Shown here one piece after another: positions 18,163 through 27,486 of a DNA stretch of 64,000 nt. The stretch covers positions 62,001-126,000 of the forward strand of contig NZ_JAGMUO010000007.1 in the NCBI RefSeq assembly GCF_019049325.1, given 5' to 3'. The stretch comes from Streptomyces sp. AC512_CC834. GTDB taxonomy: Bacteria > Actinomycetota > Actinomycetes > Streptomycetales > Streptomycetaceae. Position numbers and translations under genes: made by a program. Numbering within the stretch: position 1 is the stretch's first letter; every line of letters starts with the position of its first letter. The notes beneath the pieces were generated by a model. That model had not been told where the DNA came from and did not search any database. It saw only the letters and a list, made by a program, of their open reading frames with translations.

Positions 18163-19314
18163 CTACGGGGAGTGCCGGCCGCGGAATCGCCTGCGCTCGC
18201 CGCCCTCCTCCCGGGAGGGTTCGTCCGCGAGCCGTACGACGGGGTCGTCGGGCCCCTCGCGCCCCGCGACGACCGGCCCGGCCGACCGCTCGGCCTTGGC
18301 GCGGTACTGGGCGGCGTCGGCGAGCCGGAACAGCCGGCGGGCGGAACGGACGGGCCCGACCGGGTCCTCCGTGGACGCCACCCCGCAGGCCACGCCGTCC
18401 CCCAGCTCCAGCTCGGCCGCCCGGCGGCACAGCTCCTCGGCCGCCTTGACCACCGCGTCGGCGGGCGGCCCCACCGCGAGCAGGCAGAACTCGTCCCCGC
18501 CGAGCCGCGCCGCGAGCGCCCCCGGCAACATCGCCCCGCACAGCGACAGCACCGACCCGAACCGCTCCAGGAGCCGGTCGCCGACGGCGTGGCCGTGCGT
18601 GTCGTTGACCCGCTTGAGGCCGTTCAGGTCGCAGACGACGAGGCTGACGACGACGCCCTCCTCGCGGTGCCGCTCGACGGCCTCGTCCAGCGCGGAGTCG
18701 ACGGCGCGGCGATTCGCCAGCCCCGTGAGCGCGTCGGTGTACGCGAGGCGCCGGACCTCCTCGAGGCGCTCGGTCTGCGCGATCCCGGCGGCGACGACCG
18801 AGGCCAGTACGGTGGCGAAGTCGGCGTCGGCCCGCACGAAGACGCGCTCCCCCACCGGGCGCGCCACGTACAGCTCGCCCCAGGCGCGGCCGTGCAGCAC
18901 GATCGGCGCGACCACGCAGCAGCCGCGCCCTCGGCGGCGCAGGGCGGCGACGCGCTGATGGACGTATCCGGGGCGCCCGGCGGCGGGTCCCTCGGCCGTC
19001 TCGACCCAGGCGTCGGGCTCGCCGCCGCCGGCCCAGCGCTCGTGCAGGAACTCGGTGATCTCCGCGAACTGGTGCACCGGGTAGGACTCGTCCTCCGGGA
19101 ACTCCTCCTCGCCCTCGGCCCGCCGCCCGACGTTCACGAGCACCCGGAGCCGGCCCAGCTCCCGCTCCCACACCGACAGCGCGGCGAAGCTGCCGCCCAG
19201 CGCCAGGCACCCACCGACGGCCGCCGCCCGCCACGCCTCACGCGCACTGTGCGCGGCGGCCATGCCCTGCGCCAGCGCCACCACGGCCGCGAGCCGCCTG
19301 TCGTCACCCATCAC
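18163..19314 (-). CDS. GGDEF-domain diguanylate cyclase with N-terminal GAF-like sensor
   Basis: A 383-aa cytoplasmic signalling protein. Residues ~5-180 look like a GAF-type sensor; ~190-345 form a GGDEF domain with the intact signature RLGGDEF and the family motif DALTGLANRRA. An active c-di-GMP synthase is likely. It may be the counterpart of one of the S. coelicolor Cdg proteins (CdgE is my tentative match from memory). c-di-GMP in Streptomyces controls BldD and development. GTG start with an ATG one codon later; GGAG is very close. Confidence 0.9.
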   Translation of the reverse strand: MMGDDRRLAAVVALAQGMAAAHSAREAWRAAAVGGCLALGGSFAALSVWERELGRLRVLVNVGRRAEGEEEFPEDESYPVHQFAEITEFLHERWAGGGEPDAWVETAEGPAAGRPGYVHQRVAALRRRGRGCCVVAPIVLHGRAWGELYVARPVGERVFVRADADFATVLASVVAAGIAQTERLEEVRRLAYTDALTGLANRRAVDSALDEAVERHREEGVVVSLVVCDLNGLKRVNDTHGHAVGDRLLERFGSVLSLCGAMLPGALAARLGGDEFCLLAVGPPADAVVKAAEELCRRAAELELGDGVACGVASTEDPVGPVRSARRLFRLADAAQYRAKAERSAGPVVAGREGPDDPVVRLADEPSREEGGERRRFRGRHSP

Positions 19315-19321
19315 TCCAGGC

Positions 19322-19632
19322 TAGGGAAATTCATGAAGAAACGTTACTCAAACGGGGCGAACCGGGCGAGTGTCGGACGGCGCGAGAACTCCCGGCGTGA
19401 GGGCGACCGACACGGGGCCTGCGTGAACGGCGGGCGTGGAGCTACGGGCGTGAAGCGGTCGGCTACGGGCGCGGGGTGATCGGCAAGGGCGACCGGTTGG
19501 GGCTCGGGGCGACCGGCGCAGGGCGACCGGCACGGGGCGCGGGGTGGCCGGCGCGGGGCGATCGGCGCCGGACGGGGATCGCGCTCGCCCGGCCGCCCCG
19601 CTCGCCCACGCCGCCCCGCTCGCCCGGCCGCC
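19322..19632. repeat. Gene-free stretch of GC-rich degenerate repeats
   Basis: About 310 bp without a gene. From about 19480 to 19570 the units GGGGCGACCGGC/GGCACGGGGCG recur imperfectly, and from 19570 to 19640 CGCTCGCCCGGCCGCC recurs. It looks like slipped-strand low-complexity DNA. The promoter of the GGDEF gene must lie at its left end, where an AT-rich patch is seen (19325-19350). Confidence 0.55.
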
Positions 19633-20433
19633 TCACTCGCCCGGCCACCGTGGCGCCCGCTTCTCGTTGAACGCCGCCACCCCTTCCGCCCGGTCCCCGG
19701 AGAACGCCACCGACCGCCACGCCGCGTCCTCCACCTCGAGCCCCGCCCGCAGGTCAAGACCGTGTCCGAGGCGCAGCGCCCGCTTGGCCGCCCGTAGCCC
19801 CACGGGCGAGTTCGCGGCCATCCGGGAGGCGAGGTCCAGCGCCTCCTCCCGGTCCCGGCCCTCGTCCACCAGCTCGTCCACGAGCCCGATCTCACGCGCC
19901 TCCCCGGCCGCCACCCGCCGGGCCGTGAACACCAGCTCGGCGGCGCGTGCGGCGCCCACCCGGCGCGGCAGCAACTGCGTACCGCCGCCGCCCGGAATCA
20001 CCCCCACCGACACCTCCGGCAGCCCCACCACGGCCGTACGGTCGGCCACGATCACGTCGCACGACAGGGCCAGCTCGAACCCGCCGCCCAGCGCGAACCC
20101 GTGCACGGCCGCGACCGTCGGCACCGGCAGCTCCAGCACCGCGGTGTACGCGCCGCGCGTCACGGGCCGCTGGCGCAGCAGATCGGCGTCGGAGAAGGAG
20201 TTGCGCTCCTTCAGGTCGGCCCCGACGCAGAACGCCCGCTCGTGGGTCGAGGTCAGCACCACCACCCGCACACCGCGGTCCTCGCCCAGCGCCGCGCACG
20301 CCGCGCTCACGGACCGGGCCATCGCGGTCGAGACGGCGTTCATGGCCTTCGGCCGGTCGAGCGCGAGCTCCGCGACATGCCCGTCGCCGTGCCGCCGCAC
20401 CAGCACGAACTCTCCGAACCGCTCCTCGCTCAT
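19633..20433 (-). CDS. Enoyl-CoA hydratase/isomerase family protein
   Basis: A 266-aa crotonase-fold enzyme. The oxyanion-hole motif HGFALGGGFELALSCD and the acyl-CoA site STHERAFCVGADLKER are both visible; PEVSVGVIPGGGGTQLLPR carries the catalytic region with Glu in GLPEVSVG. GGAGGG precedes the ATG. The position upstream of the acyl-CoA carboxylase block fits fatty-acid or branched-chain acid breakdown. A GTTAAC palindrome pair abuts its ribosome site. Confidence 0.92.
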   Translation of the reverse strand: MSEERFGEFVLVRRHGDGHVAELALDRPKAMNAVSTAMARSVSAACAALGEDRGVRVVVLTSTHERAFCVGADLKERNSFSDADLLRQRPVTRGAYTAVLELPVPTVAAVHGFALGGGFELALSCDVIVADRTAVVGLPEVSVGVIPGGGGTQLLPRRVGAARAAELVFTARRVAAGEAREIGLVDELVDEGRDREEALDLASRMAANSPVGLRAAKRALRLGHGLDLRAGLEVEDAAWRSVAFSGDRAEGVAAFNEKRAPRWPGE

Positions 20434-20444
20434 GACACCCTCCG

Positions 20445-20460
20445 GTTAACGCGTGTTAAC
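20445..20460. promoter_or_regulatory. GTTAAC-GCGT-GTTAAC operator
   Basis: Two GTTAAC hexamers, each itself palindromic, separated by four bases, lie directly upstream of the ribosome site of the enoyl-CoA hydratase gene. The AT-rich character in GC-rich DNA and the position suggest a repressor site, possibly for a TetR-type fatty-acid regulator. Confidence 0.55.
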
Positions 20461-20663
20461 AACTCGACCGCCCGATCATCGCAGGCGGCCCTGCGCGGGG
20501 GAAGGCCGGACGTGCTCGCCTCTCCGCACCTCCGGCATCTCCCGCACCTCCCCGCTTACCCGTTCGAGTGACATCGCGCTGACCGCCGTACCCCGGTCGA
20601 CGGCAGCCCGTAGCCTCGCTCCGCCACGGCGCAGCGGGGGCGCGTGCGCACCGGGGAGGGATC

Positions 20664-21317
20664 ATGACTACGACCGGCACACCGGCTAAGCCACAGCCAC
20701 AGCCACCGCAACAGCACCCGTGGGGTCGCCGTGGCCGGCACCGCAGGCCGCGCCCGCGCAAGGTGCTGCTGGCCGCCGGCGGCCTCGCCCTGGCGGCCGG
20801 CGCCCTGAGCCTCGTACGCCTGCTGCCCGAGCCCGGCGGCGACGGGGGCGGCTTCGGCGCGGAGGCCGGGCCGCGCCCGGACGCGGGAGGCCGGGGCGCC
20901 GCCACGGACCCGGCGACGGCACCGGCCGCCGCCGCGGGCACCGCCGGGACGCCCGGCGCGAGTCCCTCGGCGACGTCGGCCATGGGCGGGCTCAGCGGTT
21001 CCCCCGGACCGGGTCTCGTACCGGGCACGTCCGCGAGCGGCCCGGCGGGCCCGCTCTCCACGGCGACGAGCGGGCCGGACGCCCCGACCCCGAACACCCG
21101 CGGCCGGGGGGACGAGCGGGAGGAGGCGGACCGGGCCCCGGCCCCGCGCTCCCCGCAGCCCTCGCGGTCCGACCACGCCGGGCAGCGCCCCGGGCCGACC
21201 TCGTCACCGGGCCGCGACACGCCACCGACGTCCGCCCCGACCGCGGAGCCCGACGATCCGGGCCTGTGCGTGCCGGTGATCGGCCTGTGCGTGGGCCTGC
21301 TCGACGGCGACGACTGA
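20664..21317 (+). CDS. Membrane-anchored Pro/Ala/Gly-rich protein
   Basis: A 217-aa protein. A basic, Gln/Pro-rich cytoplasmic start (residues 1-32) is followed by one membrane segment (VLLAAGGLALAAGALSLVRLL) and a long low-complexity extracellular region. The conserved-looking end PGLCVPVIGLCVGLL contains two cysteines that could form a disulfide. GGAGGG is three bases before ATG. Conserved in position next to the adenylate cyclase gene in relatives as far as I recall; function unknown. Confidence 0.75.
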   Translation: MTTTGTPAKPQPQPPQQHPWGRRGRHRRPRPRKVLLAAGGLALAAGALSLVRLLPEPGGDGGGFGAEAGPRPDAGGRGAATDPATAPAAAAGTAGTPGASPSATSAMGGLSGSPGPGLVPGTSASGPAGPLSTATSGPDAPTPNTRGRGDEREEADRAPAPRSPQPSRSDHAGQRPGPTSSPGRDTPPTSAPTAEPDDPGLCVPVIGLCVGLLDGDD

Positions 21318-21387
21318 CGACGTACCCGGGGGTGACTGTCGGCGCGCGAGGGCCAGGGCCAGGGGCTACGGCTGACTCCTACGGCTC

Positions 21388-22545
21388 CTACGACTCTCCG
21401 CCGCCGTCACCGCGGCCCGTGAGCAGCCACGGCTCGACCACGCCGAGACCGCGCACCGGGCGCTGCCACATCGGCTGGAGCGCGAAGCGGTACGCCGGTG
21501 GTTCCTCGCCCTCCTTCTCCGCGGCGGCGGCCTCCTCCGCCGCGGCCGTCTCCGAGGCGGGGGCGTCCCGCGTGCGCATCAGCTCCTCCGCGAAGGCGGT
21601 GTCGACGAGGACGGCGTCCCTGGGGGCTATCGAGGTGAGCCGGGAGGCCAGGTTGACGGTCGTGCCGAAGACGTCGCCCATCCGGGTGGTGACCGTGCCG
21701 AAGGCGATGCCGACGCGCAGTTCCGGCATGGTCTCGTCGTTCGCCATCGTCTCGACGAGACGCAGCGCGATCTCGGCCGCCGTACCGGCGTCGTCGGCGG
21801 CGTAGAGCACCTCGTCGCCGAGGGTCTTGATGAGCCGTCCGCCGCGTGCGGCCACCAGGTCGGCGCAGGTGGTCTCGAAGGCCTCGACCAGCTCGCCGAG
21901 CTCCTCCTCCTCCATCCGGCGGGTCAGCCGCGTGAAGCCGACCAGGTCCGCGAAGCCGACCGCGAGCCGCCGGTCCACCATCTCCTCGTCGTCACCGGCC
22001 TGCACGACCCGGCCGGCCGAGGCGGCGAGCTGGCGCCGCCAGACGTAGACGAGGAACTCCTGCAGCTCGGGAAGGAGCAGCTCGACGATGGGATACGTCA
22101 CCTCGGTGCGCGTCATCCCGGGCTCCGGGGGCTCGGTCAGCCCCTCCAGGAAGGAGTCGATCTGCCACTCCGCCAACCGGGCGGTGGTCTGCCCGGTGGA
22201 CCGGGCCACCTGAATGGCCATGGCCTCGCTGAGCAGCCCCGCCTCCACCAGACCGGCCAGCCGCCGCAGGGCGAGCACGTCCGCCTCGGTGAGGGCCCTG
22301 GCCTGCCCGATGTCGGCGAAGCCCATGGCCCGCCAGAAACGGGAGGCCAGTTCCATGGAGACGCCCGCGCTGCGGGCGGCCTGGAAGGGGGTGTAGCGGC
22401 GCTCGGCGCCCAGGATGAGCCCCTCGAGGCGCAGTGCGAGCGGGTCCTCGCCGGGGTCGGCGGAGACCGGGGCGGGCTCGGGGTCCACCCGGCCGTCCCC
22501 GTCCGCGTCTCCGTTCGCGCCGGAGCCCGTGTCGTCGACGGTCAC
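21388..22545 (-). CDS. cya: Class III adenylate cyclase
   Basis: A 385-aa cytoplasmic cyclase making cAMP. Residues ~60-170 form the regulatory region (cyclase regulatory domain with [13 protein letters not shown]); ~195-345 the catalytic domain with the metal-binding aspartates in [15 protein letters not shown] and [11 protein letters not shown], and [25 protein letters not shown]. cAMP in Streptomyces affects germination and antibiotic production. The tail carries an Ala/Glu-rich linker. GTG start. Confidence 0.93.
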   Translation of the reverse strand: MTVDDTGSGANGDADGDGRVDPEPAPVSADPGEDPLALRLEGLILGAERRYTPFQAARSAGVSMELASRFWRAMGFADIGQARALTEADVLALRRLAGLVEAGLLSEAMAIQVARSTGQTTARLAEWQIDSFLEGLTEPPEPGMTRTEVTYPIVELLLPELQEFLVYVWRRQLAASAGRVVQAGDDEEMVDRRLAVGFADLVGFTRLTRRMEEEELGELVEAFETTCADLVAARGGRLIKTLGDEVLYAADDAGTAAEIALRLVETMANDETMPELRVGIAFGTVTTRMGDVFGTTVNLASRLTSIAPRDAVLVDTAFAEELMRTRDAPASETAAAEEAAAAEKEGEEPPAYRFALQPMWQRPVRGLGVVEPWLLTGRGDGGGES

Positions 22546-22884
22546 GCCTGCTGCCCTTCCGATCTGCCGCGGTCAGGTTCGACCGGCCACAACTTTACGT
22601 CAGGTGTGCCCCAGCTCACTCCCGTGCGGCCCGGCTCCCGAGCCGCTCCGGGACCACCGCCGCCCCGCACGGCCGCCACCCCGAACCACTGGAGACCACC
22701 CTCACCCCTCCCGGCCCAGCCCTCCCGGCCCCACCCCTCCTGGCCTCAGCCCTCCCGGCCCGCGTCCCGAGCCCGCCCGAAGCAGCCGCCGCCCCGCACG
22801 GCCATCGCCCCGAGCCGCCGGAGACCAAGCTCACCCCGAGCCCGCCTGTCGGTCACGCTCACACTCAACGTTCACGATCAACGT
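22546..22884. repeat. Gene-free stretch with an imperfect ~70-bp duplication
   Basis: No gene is seen. Two segments, about 22638-22708 and 22767-22838, align along most of their length and share CCGCCGCCCCGCACGGCC exactly. At the right end TCAACGTTCACG occurs twice (22865 and 22878), 13 bp apart, running into the biotin ligase stop codon. Confidence 0.6.
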
Positions 22885-23799
22885 TCACGCCAACCGCAGG
22901 TGCACGATGTCCCCCGCTCCCACCGGCTCCTGCACCCCCGCCTCCGTCGCCAGGACCAGCCGCCCGTCCCCGTCCACGGCCACCGCCTCGCCCACGAGCG
23001 ACCGCTCCCCCGGCAGTTCCGCCCGCACTATCCGCCCGAGCGTCGCGCAGCCCGCCGCGTACGTCTCCTGGAGCCCGCTGGCCGCCGGGTCGCCTCCGGC
23101 CTCCCGCCACCGCCCGTACCAGTCCTCCAGCGAGCGCAGCACCCCGCGCAGCAGCGGATCCCGGTCGGTGTTCACGGCCCCGGCCAGCGCCAGCGACCCG
23201 GCCCGCGGGACCGGCAGCTCGTCCGCCCTGAGGCTGACGTTGATGCCGACGCCGATGACGACCCCGTCGTCCCCGGCCCGCTCGGCCAGGATGCCGCCGG
23301 CCTTGCGCTCCTCGTCGCCGACGGTCACCAGCAGGTCGTTGGGCCACTTCAGGGAGGTGTCGACGCCCGCCGTCCGGGACAGCCCGGTCGCCACGGCCAC
23401 GCCGGTGAGCAGCGGCAGCCAGCCCCAGCGGGTCACGGGCACCTCGGCGGGCCGCAGCAGTACGGAGAAGAAGAGCCCGGACCGGGCCGGCGCCGTCCAC
23501 TGCCGGTCCAGGCGGCCCCGCGCGGCGGTCTGCTCCTCGGCGACGAGGACGGCCCCCTCGGCCAGCTTCCGGTCGGCGGCCCGGGCCACGAGGTCGGAGT
23601 TGGTGGAACCGGTGCGCTGGACCACGTCCACCTGGTTCCACAGCCCTTTCTCCCGTACCAGTCCCCGGCGCAGTGCCGTGCCGTTCAGGGGCGGCCGGTC
23701 CAGGTCGGACCACCGGCTGTTCGCGGAGTCCTTCGCGGAGTCCTTCGCGGAGTCATTCGAGGAGTCATTCGAGGAGTCGGAGGAATCTCGGGGCGTCAT
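22885..23799 (-). CDS. birA: Biotin-[acyl-CoA-carboxylase] ligase
   Basis: A 304-aa enzyme attaching biotin to the carrier lysine of the carboxylase alpha subunit encoded 4 kb away. Motifs: [23 protein letters not shown] (biotinyl-AMP loop), [10 protein letters not shown] and GGILAER. There is no helix-turn-helix, so it is a group I ligase without repressor function. The first ~25 residues after MTPRD are a repeat of KDSA/NDSS tetrapeptides. The start at 23799 is tentative because the ribosome site is weak. Confidence 0.92.
   Translation of the reverse strand: MTPRDSSDSSNDSSNDSAKDSAKDSANSRWSDLDRPPLNGTALRRGLVREKGLWNQVDVVQRTGSTNSDLVARAADRKLAEGAVLVAEEQTAARGRLDRQWTAPARSGLFFSVLLRPAEVPVTRWGWLPLLTGVAVATGLSRTAGVDTSLKWPNDLLVTVGDEERKAGGILAERAGDDGVVIGVGINVSLRADELPVPRAGSLALAGAVNTDRDPLLRGVLRSLEDWYGRWREAGGDPAASGLQETYAAGCATLGRIVRAELPGERSLVGEAVAVDGDGRLVLATEAGVQEPVGAGDIVHLRLA
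23720..23779. repeat. Five 12-bp tandem repeats inside birA
   Basis: TTCGCGGAGTCC and close variants repeat five times in register. They encode the KDSA-type N-terminal repeat of the biotin ligase and keep the frame, so copy number can vary without breaking the gene. Confidence 0.85.
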
Positions 23800-23911
23800 G
23801 CAACCCACAGTAGGTGTGGGAAACACCGCACTGCCGAACGGAAGGGCCCCTACTACTCTACGGATGAGTAACCGTCCCCACCCTTTTGAGCAGGCAGGGA
23901 GCCGCATCCCG

Positions 23912-25504
23912 ATGTCCGAGCCGGAAGAGCAGCAGCCCGACATCCACACGACCGCGGGCAAGCTCGCGGATCTGAGGCGCCGTATCGAGGAAGCGACGCA
24001 CGCCGGTTCCGCACGCGCCGTGGAGAAACAGCACGCCAAGGGCAAGCTGACGGCCCGTGAGCGCATCGACCTCCTGCTCGACGAGGGGTCCTTCGTCGAG
24101 CTGGACGAGTTCGCCCGGCACCGCTCCACCAACTTCGGCCTGGACAGCAACCGCCCGTACGGCGACGGCGTCGTCACCGGCTACGGCACCGTCGACGGCC
24201 GCCCCGTCGCCGTCTTCTCCCAGGACTTCACCGTCTTCGGCGGCGCGCTGGGCGAGGTCTACGGCCAGAAGATCGTCAAGGTCATGGACTTCGCGCTGAA
24301 GACCGGCTGCCCGGTCATCGGCATCAACGACTCCGGCGGCGCCCGCATCCAGGAGGGCGTGGCCTCACTGGGGGCGTACGGCGAGATCTTCCGCCGCAAC
24401 ACCCACGCCTCCGGCGTGATCCCGCAGATCAGCCTGGTCGTCGGCCCGTGCGCGGGCGGCGCGGTCTACTCCCCCGCGATCACCGACTTCACGGTGATGG
24501 TCGACCAGACCAGCCACATGTTCATCACCGGACCCGACGTCATCAAGACGGTCACCGGCGAGGACGTCGGCTTCGAGGAGCTGGGCGGCGCCCGCACCCA
24601 CAACTCCGCCTCGGGCGTGGCCCACCACATGGCGGGCGACGAGAAGGACGCCGTCGAGTACGTCAAGCAACTGCTGTCGTACCTGCCGTCCAACAACCTC
24701 TCCGAGGCCCCCGCGTTCCCGGAGGAGGCGGACCTCGCCGTCACGGACGAGGACGCCGAGCTGGACGTGATCGTCCCGGACTCGGCGAACCAGCCGTACG
24801 ACATGCACACCGTCATCGAGCACGTCCTGGACGACGCCGAGTTCTTCGAGACCCAGCCGCTGTTCGCGCCGAACATCCTCACCGGCTTCGGCCGCGTCGA
24901 GGGCCGCCCCGTGGGCATCGTCGCCAACCAGCCGATGCAGTTCGCCGGGTGCCTGGACATCACCGCGTCCGAGAAGGCGGCCCGCTTCGTGCGCACCTGC
25001 GACGCCTTCAACGTCCCCGTGATCACCTTCGTGGACGTCCCCGGCTTCCTGCCCGGCGTCGACCAGGAGCACGACGGCATCATCCGCCGCGGCGCCAAGC
25101 TGATCTTCGCCTATGCCGAGGCCACGGTCCCACTCATCACGGTCATCACCCGCAAGGCCTTCGGCGGCGCCTACGACGTCATGGGCTCCAAGCACCTGGG
25201 CGCCGACCTCAACCTGGCCTGGCCCACCGCCCAGATCGCCGTCATGGGCGCCCAGGGCGCGGTCAACATCCTGCACCGCCGCACCATCACCGAGGCCGGT
25301 GACGACGCCGAGGCCACCCGCGCCCGCCTCATCCAGGAGTACGAGGACGCCCTCCTCAACCCCTACACCGCCGCCGAACGCGGCTACGTCGACGCGGTGA
25401 TCATGCCGTCCGACACCCGCCGCCACATCGTCCGCGGCCTGCGCCAGCTACGCACCAAGCGAGAGTCCCTGCCCCCGAAGAAGCACGGCAACATCCCCCT
25501 GTAA
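23912..25504 (+). CDS. pccB: Propionyl-CoA carboxylase beta (carboxyltransferase) subunit
   Basis: A 530-aa carboxyltransferase that transfers CO2 from carboxybiotin to propionyl-CoA (and acetyl-CoA to a lesser degree), giving methylmalonyl-CoA for polyketides and lipids. The start [14 protein letters not shown] gives exactly the length I recall for S. coelicolor PccB. Oxyanion-hole segments [13 protein letters not shown] and VDVPGFLPG...AFGGAYDVM are intact; the residue governing substrate choice is the Asp in VMDQ-equivalent context and was not scored here. Upstream in-frame starts exist (23864) but are less likely. Eleven bases separate it from pccE. Confidence 0.96.
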   Translation: MSEPEEQQPDIHTTAGKLADLRRRIEEATHAGSARAVEKQHAKGKLTARERIDLLLDEGSFVELDEFARHRSTNFGLDSNRPYGDGVVTGYGTVDGRPVAVFSQDFTVFGGALGEVYGQKIVKVMDFALKTGCPVIGINDSGGARIQEGVASLGAYGEIFRRNTHASGVIPQISLVVGPCAGGAVYSPAITDFTVMVDQTSHMFITGPDVIKTVTGEDVGFEELGGARTHNSASGVAHHMAGDEKDAVEYVKQLLSYLPSNNLSEAPAFPEEADLAVTDEDAELDVIVPDSANQPYDMHTVIEHVLDDAEFFETQPLFAPNILTGFGRVEGRPVGIVANQPMQFAGCLDITASEKAARFVRTCDAFNVPVITFVDVPGFLPGVDQEHDGIIRRGAKLIFAYAEATVPLITVITRKAFGGAYDVMGSKHLGADLNLAWPTAQIAVMGAQGAVNILHRRTITEAGDDAEATRARLIQEYEDALLNPYTAAERGYVDAVIMPSDTRRHIVRGLRQLRTKRESLPPKKHGNIPL

Positions 25505-25514
25505 GGAGACCGCT

Positions 25515-25724
25515 GTGACCATCAAGGTCGTACGGGGCAACCCCACCCCGGAGGAACTGGCCGCCGCCCTGACGGTGGTCAGGGCCCGCGCGGCAGCGAC
25601 GGAATCGGAACCGTCCGGCCCCCGGCCGCCGCGCGACGCCTGGTCGGACCCATCCCGCATCGCAGCCCACCGCATGCCCCACCCGGGCCCAACGGCATGG
25701 GGCCGCACGTACTGGCCGAGCTGA
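25515..25724 (+). CDS. pccE: Acyl-CoA carboxylase epsilon subunit
   Basis: A 69-aa helper subunit that binds the beta hexamer and raises carboxylase activity, as known for PccE/AccE in actinobacteria. The family pattern is clear: KVVRGNPTPEELAAAL at the start, a variable linker and DAWSDPSR...WGRTYWPS at the end. GTG start preceded by AAGGAG. Cotranscribed with pccB. Confidence 0.93.
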   Translation: MTIKVVRGNPTPEELAAALTVVRARAAATESEPSGPRPPRDAWSDPSRIAAHRMPHPGPTAWGRTYWPS

Positions 25725-25807
25725 GAACAGCCACCCAGGGGCGCGGGGCTGTGTCGATGTGCGGCTCCGCCGCGTGAGCGCACGGAAGAGGAACCCCGCG
25801 CCCCGAT

Positions 25808-25825
25808 TTGAGTACCCGTACTCAA
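25808..25825. promoter_or_regulatory. 18-bp palindrome TTGAGTACCCGTACTCAA
   Basis: A perfect palindrome with 8-bp arms and a 2-bp centre, between pccE and a short membrane-protein gene. It is AT-richer than its surroundings and lies 35 bp before the next ATG, so it is a likely operator. I cannot name the regulator. Confidence 0.6.
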
Positions 25826-25859
25826 GTCGCCGCCCCCGGCCAGGCCCCACGCTGGTGGC

Positions 25860-25988
25860 ATGCTGTGGTCCGACCCCGAGAACGAGCCGCCCAAGGAACT
25901 GCGCGACATGCAGGACATGCTGCGGCGGCTGAGCGTCTTCCTGGCGCTGGCCATGGTCCTCGCGATGATCGTCCTCGGTCTGGGATGA
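25860..25988 (+). CDS. 42-aa single-span membrane protein
   Basis: ATG at 25860 after GGTGG gives MLWSDPENEPPKELRDMQDM, then one membrane helix (LSVFLALAMVLAMIVLGLG), stop at 25986. The Trp/Pro/acidic N-terminus and single helix make a typical small membrane protein. Sits between the carboxylase operon and maf, under a palindromic promoter. Function unknown. Confidence 0.7.
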   Translation: MLWSDPENEPPKELRDMQDMLRRLSVFLALAMVLAMIVLGLG

Positions 25989-26020
25989 GCGGGCCCCGCC
26001 CGGGTGGCTAATGTGACCCC

Positions 26021-26644
26021 ATGACTGCTGCTCAGCCCCGCCGCCGACTCGTCCTCGCCTCCCGGTCCCCGGCCCGGCTGGGCCTGCTCCGCCAGGCCGG
26101 GCTCGCCCCCGAGGTACTCGTGAGCGGCGTCGACGAGGACGCCGTCACCGCGCCCACCCCCGCCGAGCTGGCCCTCGCCCTGGCCGAGGCCAAGGCCTCC
26201 GTCGTGGCCGCGAAGCCCGAGGTGCACGGCGCCCTGGTGATCGGCTGCGACTCGGTGCTCGACCTGGACGGCCGGGCGCTGGGCAAGCCGGCGGACGCCG
26301 AGGAGGCCACCGCCCGCTGGAAGGCGATGCGCGGCCGGGCGGGCACGCTGCAGACCGGCCACTGCGTCTGGGACACCGCCTCCGGCCGCCACGTCTCGGC
26401 GACCGCCTCCACCGTCGTCCGCTTCGGCGAGCCGACCGACGAGGAGGTCGCGGCCTACGTGGCCTCAGGCGAGCCGCTGCACGTCGCGGGGGCGTTCACC
26501 CTGGACGGCCGCTCGGCCCCGTTCATCGACGGCATCGAGGGCGACCACGGCAACGTGATCGGCCTCAGCCTGCCCCTGCTGCGGCGTCTCCTCGCCGAAC
26601 TCGGGGTCGGTATCACGGAGTTGTGGGCGCCGGCGGAGAGCTGA
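26021..26644 (+). CDS. maf: Maf-like nucleotide pyrophosphatase
   Basis: A 207-aa house-cleaning nucleotide pyrophosphatase acting on non-canonical nucleoside triphosphates such as dTTP/UTP analogues. Family motifs: [33 protein letters not shown] and [20 protein letters not shown]. Conserved beside acyl-CoA carboxylase genes in actinobacteria. Its 3' end overlaps the convergent membrane-protein gene by 32 bp. Confidence 0.93.
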   Translation: MTAAQPRRRLVLASRSPARLGLLRQAGLAPEVLVSGVDEDAVTAPTPAELALALAEAKASVVAAKPEVHGALVIGCDSVLDLDGRALGKPADAEEATARWKAMRGRAGTLQTGHCVWDTASGRHVSATASTVVRFGEPTDEEVAAYVASGEPLHVAGAFTLDGRSAPFIDGIEGDHGNVIGLSLPLLRRLLAELGVGITELWAPAES

Positions 26645-27113
26645 CCGGGGCCGGGGTGCCGTCGCCGCTCCTGCCGTCCTCGGGCCGTCCGGGGGCGGAC
26701 TGCCCGGCGGCGGGCTCCTCGTGGGCGTCGTACGTCATCAGCAGCAGCACGATGAGACCCAGTACGACGATCATGAAGGCGAAGGCGCCGGGACCCACCA
26801 GCCCCCAGGTGAAGGCGCCGAGCAGCCCGTGCACCACGGCCGCGCTGATCAGCAGGACCCGGCCGAGCCCGGCGGGCGCGCGGTCGCGCAGCGCCACGAG
26901 CAGCGCGACCAGGGCGCACAGCGCGAAGTAGAGCCCGAAGACGAGCCCGCCGATCTTCGAGGACACGGACATCATGTCCGGGTCGAGACCGGCCAGGGAC
27001 ATGTCCTGCCGGTCGACGACGATCCCCAGGAACCAGTTCAGCGCCGCGACGCCGACCGCCTCCAGGAAGAGCACGACCGCCACGATCCACGCCACCGGCC
27101 TGCGCACTGACAC
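26613..27113 (-). CDS. Four-helix integral membrane protein
   Basis: A 166-aa membrane protein with four predicted helices (around [68 protein letters not shown]) and a Pro/Ser-rich cytoplasmic tail. The GTG at 27113 begins MSVRRPVAW, a natural start; a longer reading lacks support. A promoter match lies 64 bp upstream. Unknown function. Confidence 0.8.
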   Translation of the reverse strand: MSVRRPVAWIVAVVLFLEAVGVAALNWFLGIVVDRQDMSLAGLDPDMMSVSSKIGGLVFGLYFALCALVALLVALRDRAPAGLGRVLLISAAVVHGLLGAFTWGLVGPGAFAFMIVVLGLIVLLLMTYDAHEEPAAGQSAPGRPEDGRSGDGTPAPVSSPPAPTTP

Positions 27114-27183
27114 CGGCCCCCACCCACTTTCGACCCTGCCGCACACGGCAGCCGTTACCCCAAGTACGTTCGAGACGACCAGA

Positions 27184-27212
27184 ACGCTACTAACGGGTAA
27201 ACCTCGCCACAA
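27184..27212 (-). promoter_or_regulatory. Sigma-70-type promoter for the membrane-protein gene
   Basis: Reading left: TTGTGG (27212-27207), 17-bp spacer, TAGCGT (27189-27184), which fits the TTGNNN/TANNNT pattern of the major sigma factor. It would start transcription near 27177, giving a leader of about 64 nt. Confidence 0.5.
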
Positions 27213-27486
27213 GGGTTCCGGCACGAGCAAAGAATCATTGGGCCATTAGTAGGGACTCGACAAAGAAACCGAGTGGCCCGCAGCACGCCCTTACAGAGAC
27301 CTTGACCACACAGGAGAGCTAGGGTTTGCCCCAGGAGTCCTGCGTACCGCGGTACTACAAGGGCTTTCGGGGGTCGAGCGAGCCTCGAATCACGCTCCGT
27401 GTGGGCAAGCTCACCATTGGGGACGGGTCGAAGTGCCGTGTCGGCAGTCCCTAAACTCGGCTTGTTTCAAGGAGGGAGCCTCAATC
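27213..27486 (+). promoter_or_regulatory. Leader region of accA2
   Basis: Contains no gene. A possible -10 box TAAACT lies at 27452-27457 and a strong ribosome site AAGGAGGGAG at 27469-27478 precedes the GTG. The 5' portion is unusually AT-rich (27225-27300). Confidence 0.4.

Noticed and set aside
22415..23911. 500-codon N-terminal extension of pccB
   Set aside because: The extra segment runs antisense through birA and a gene-free gap; the family N-terminus starts at 23912.
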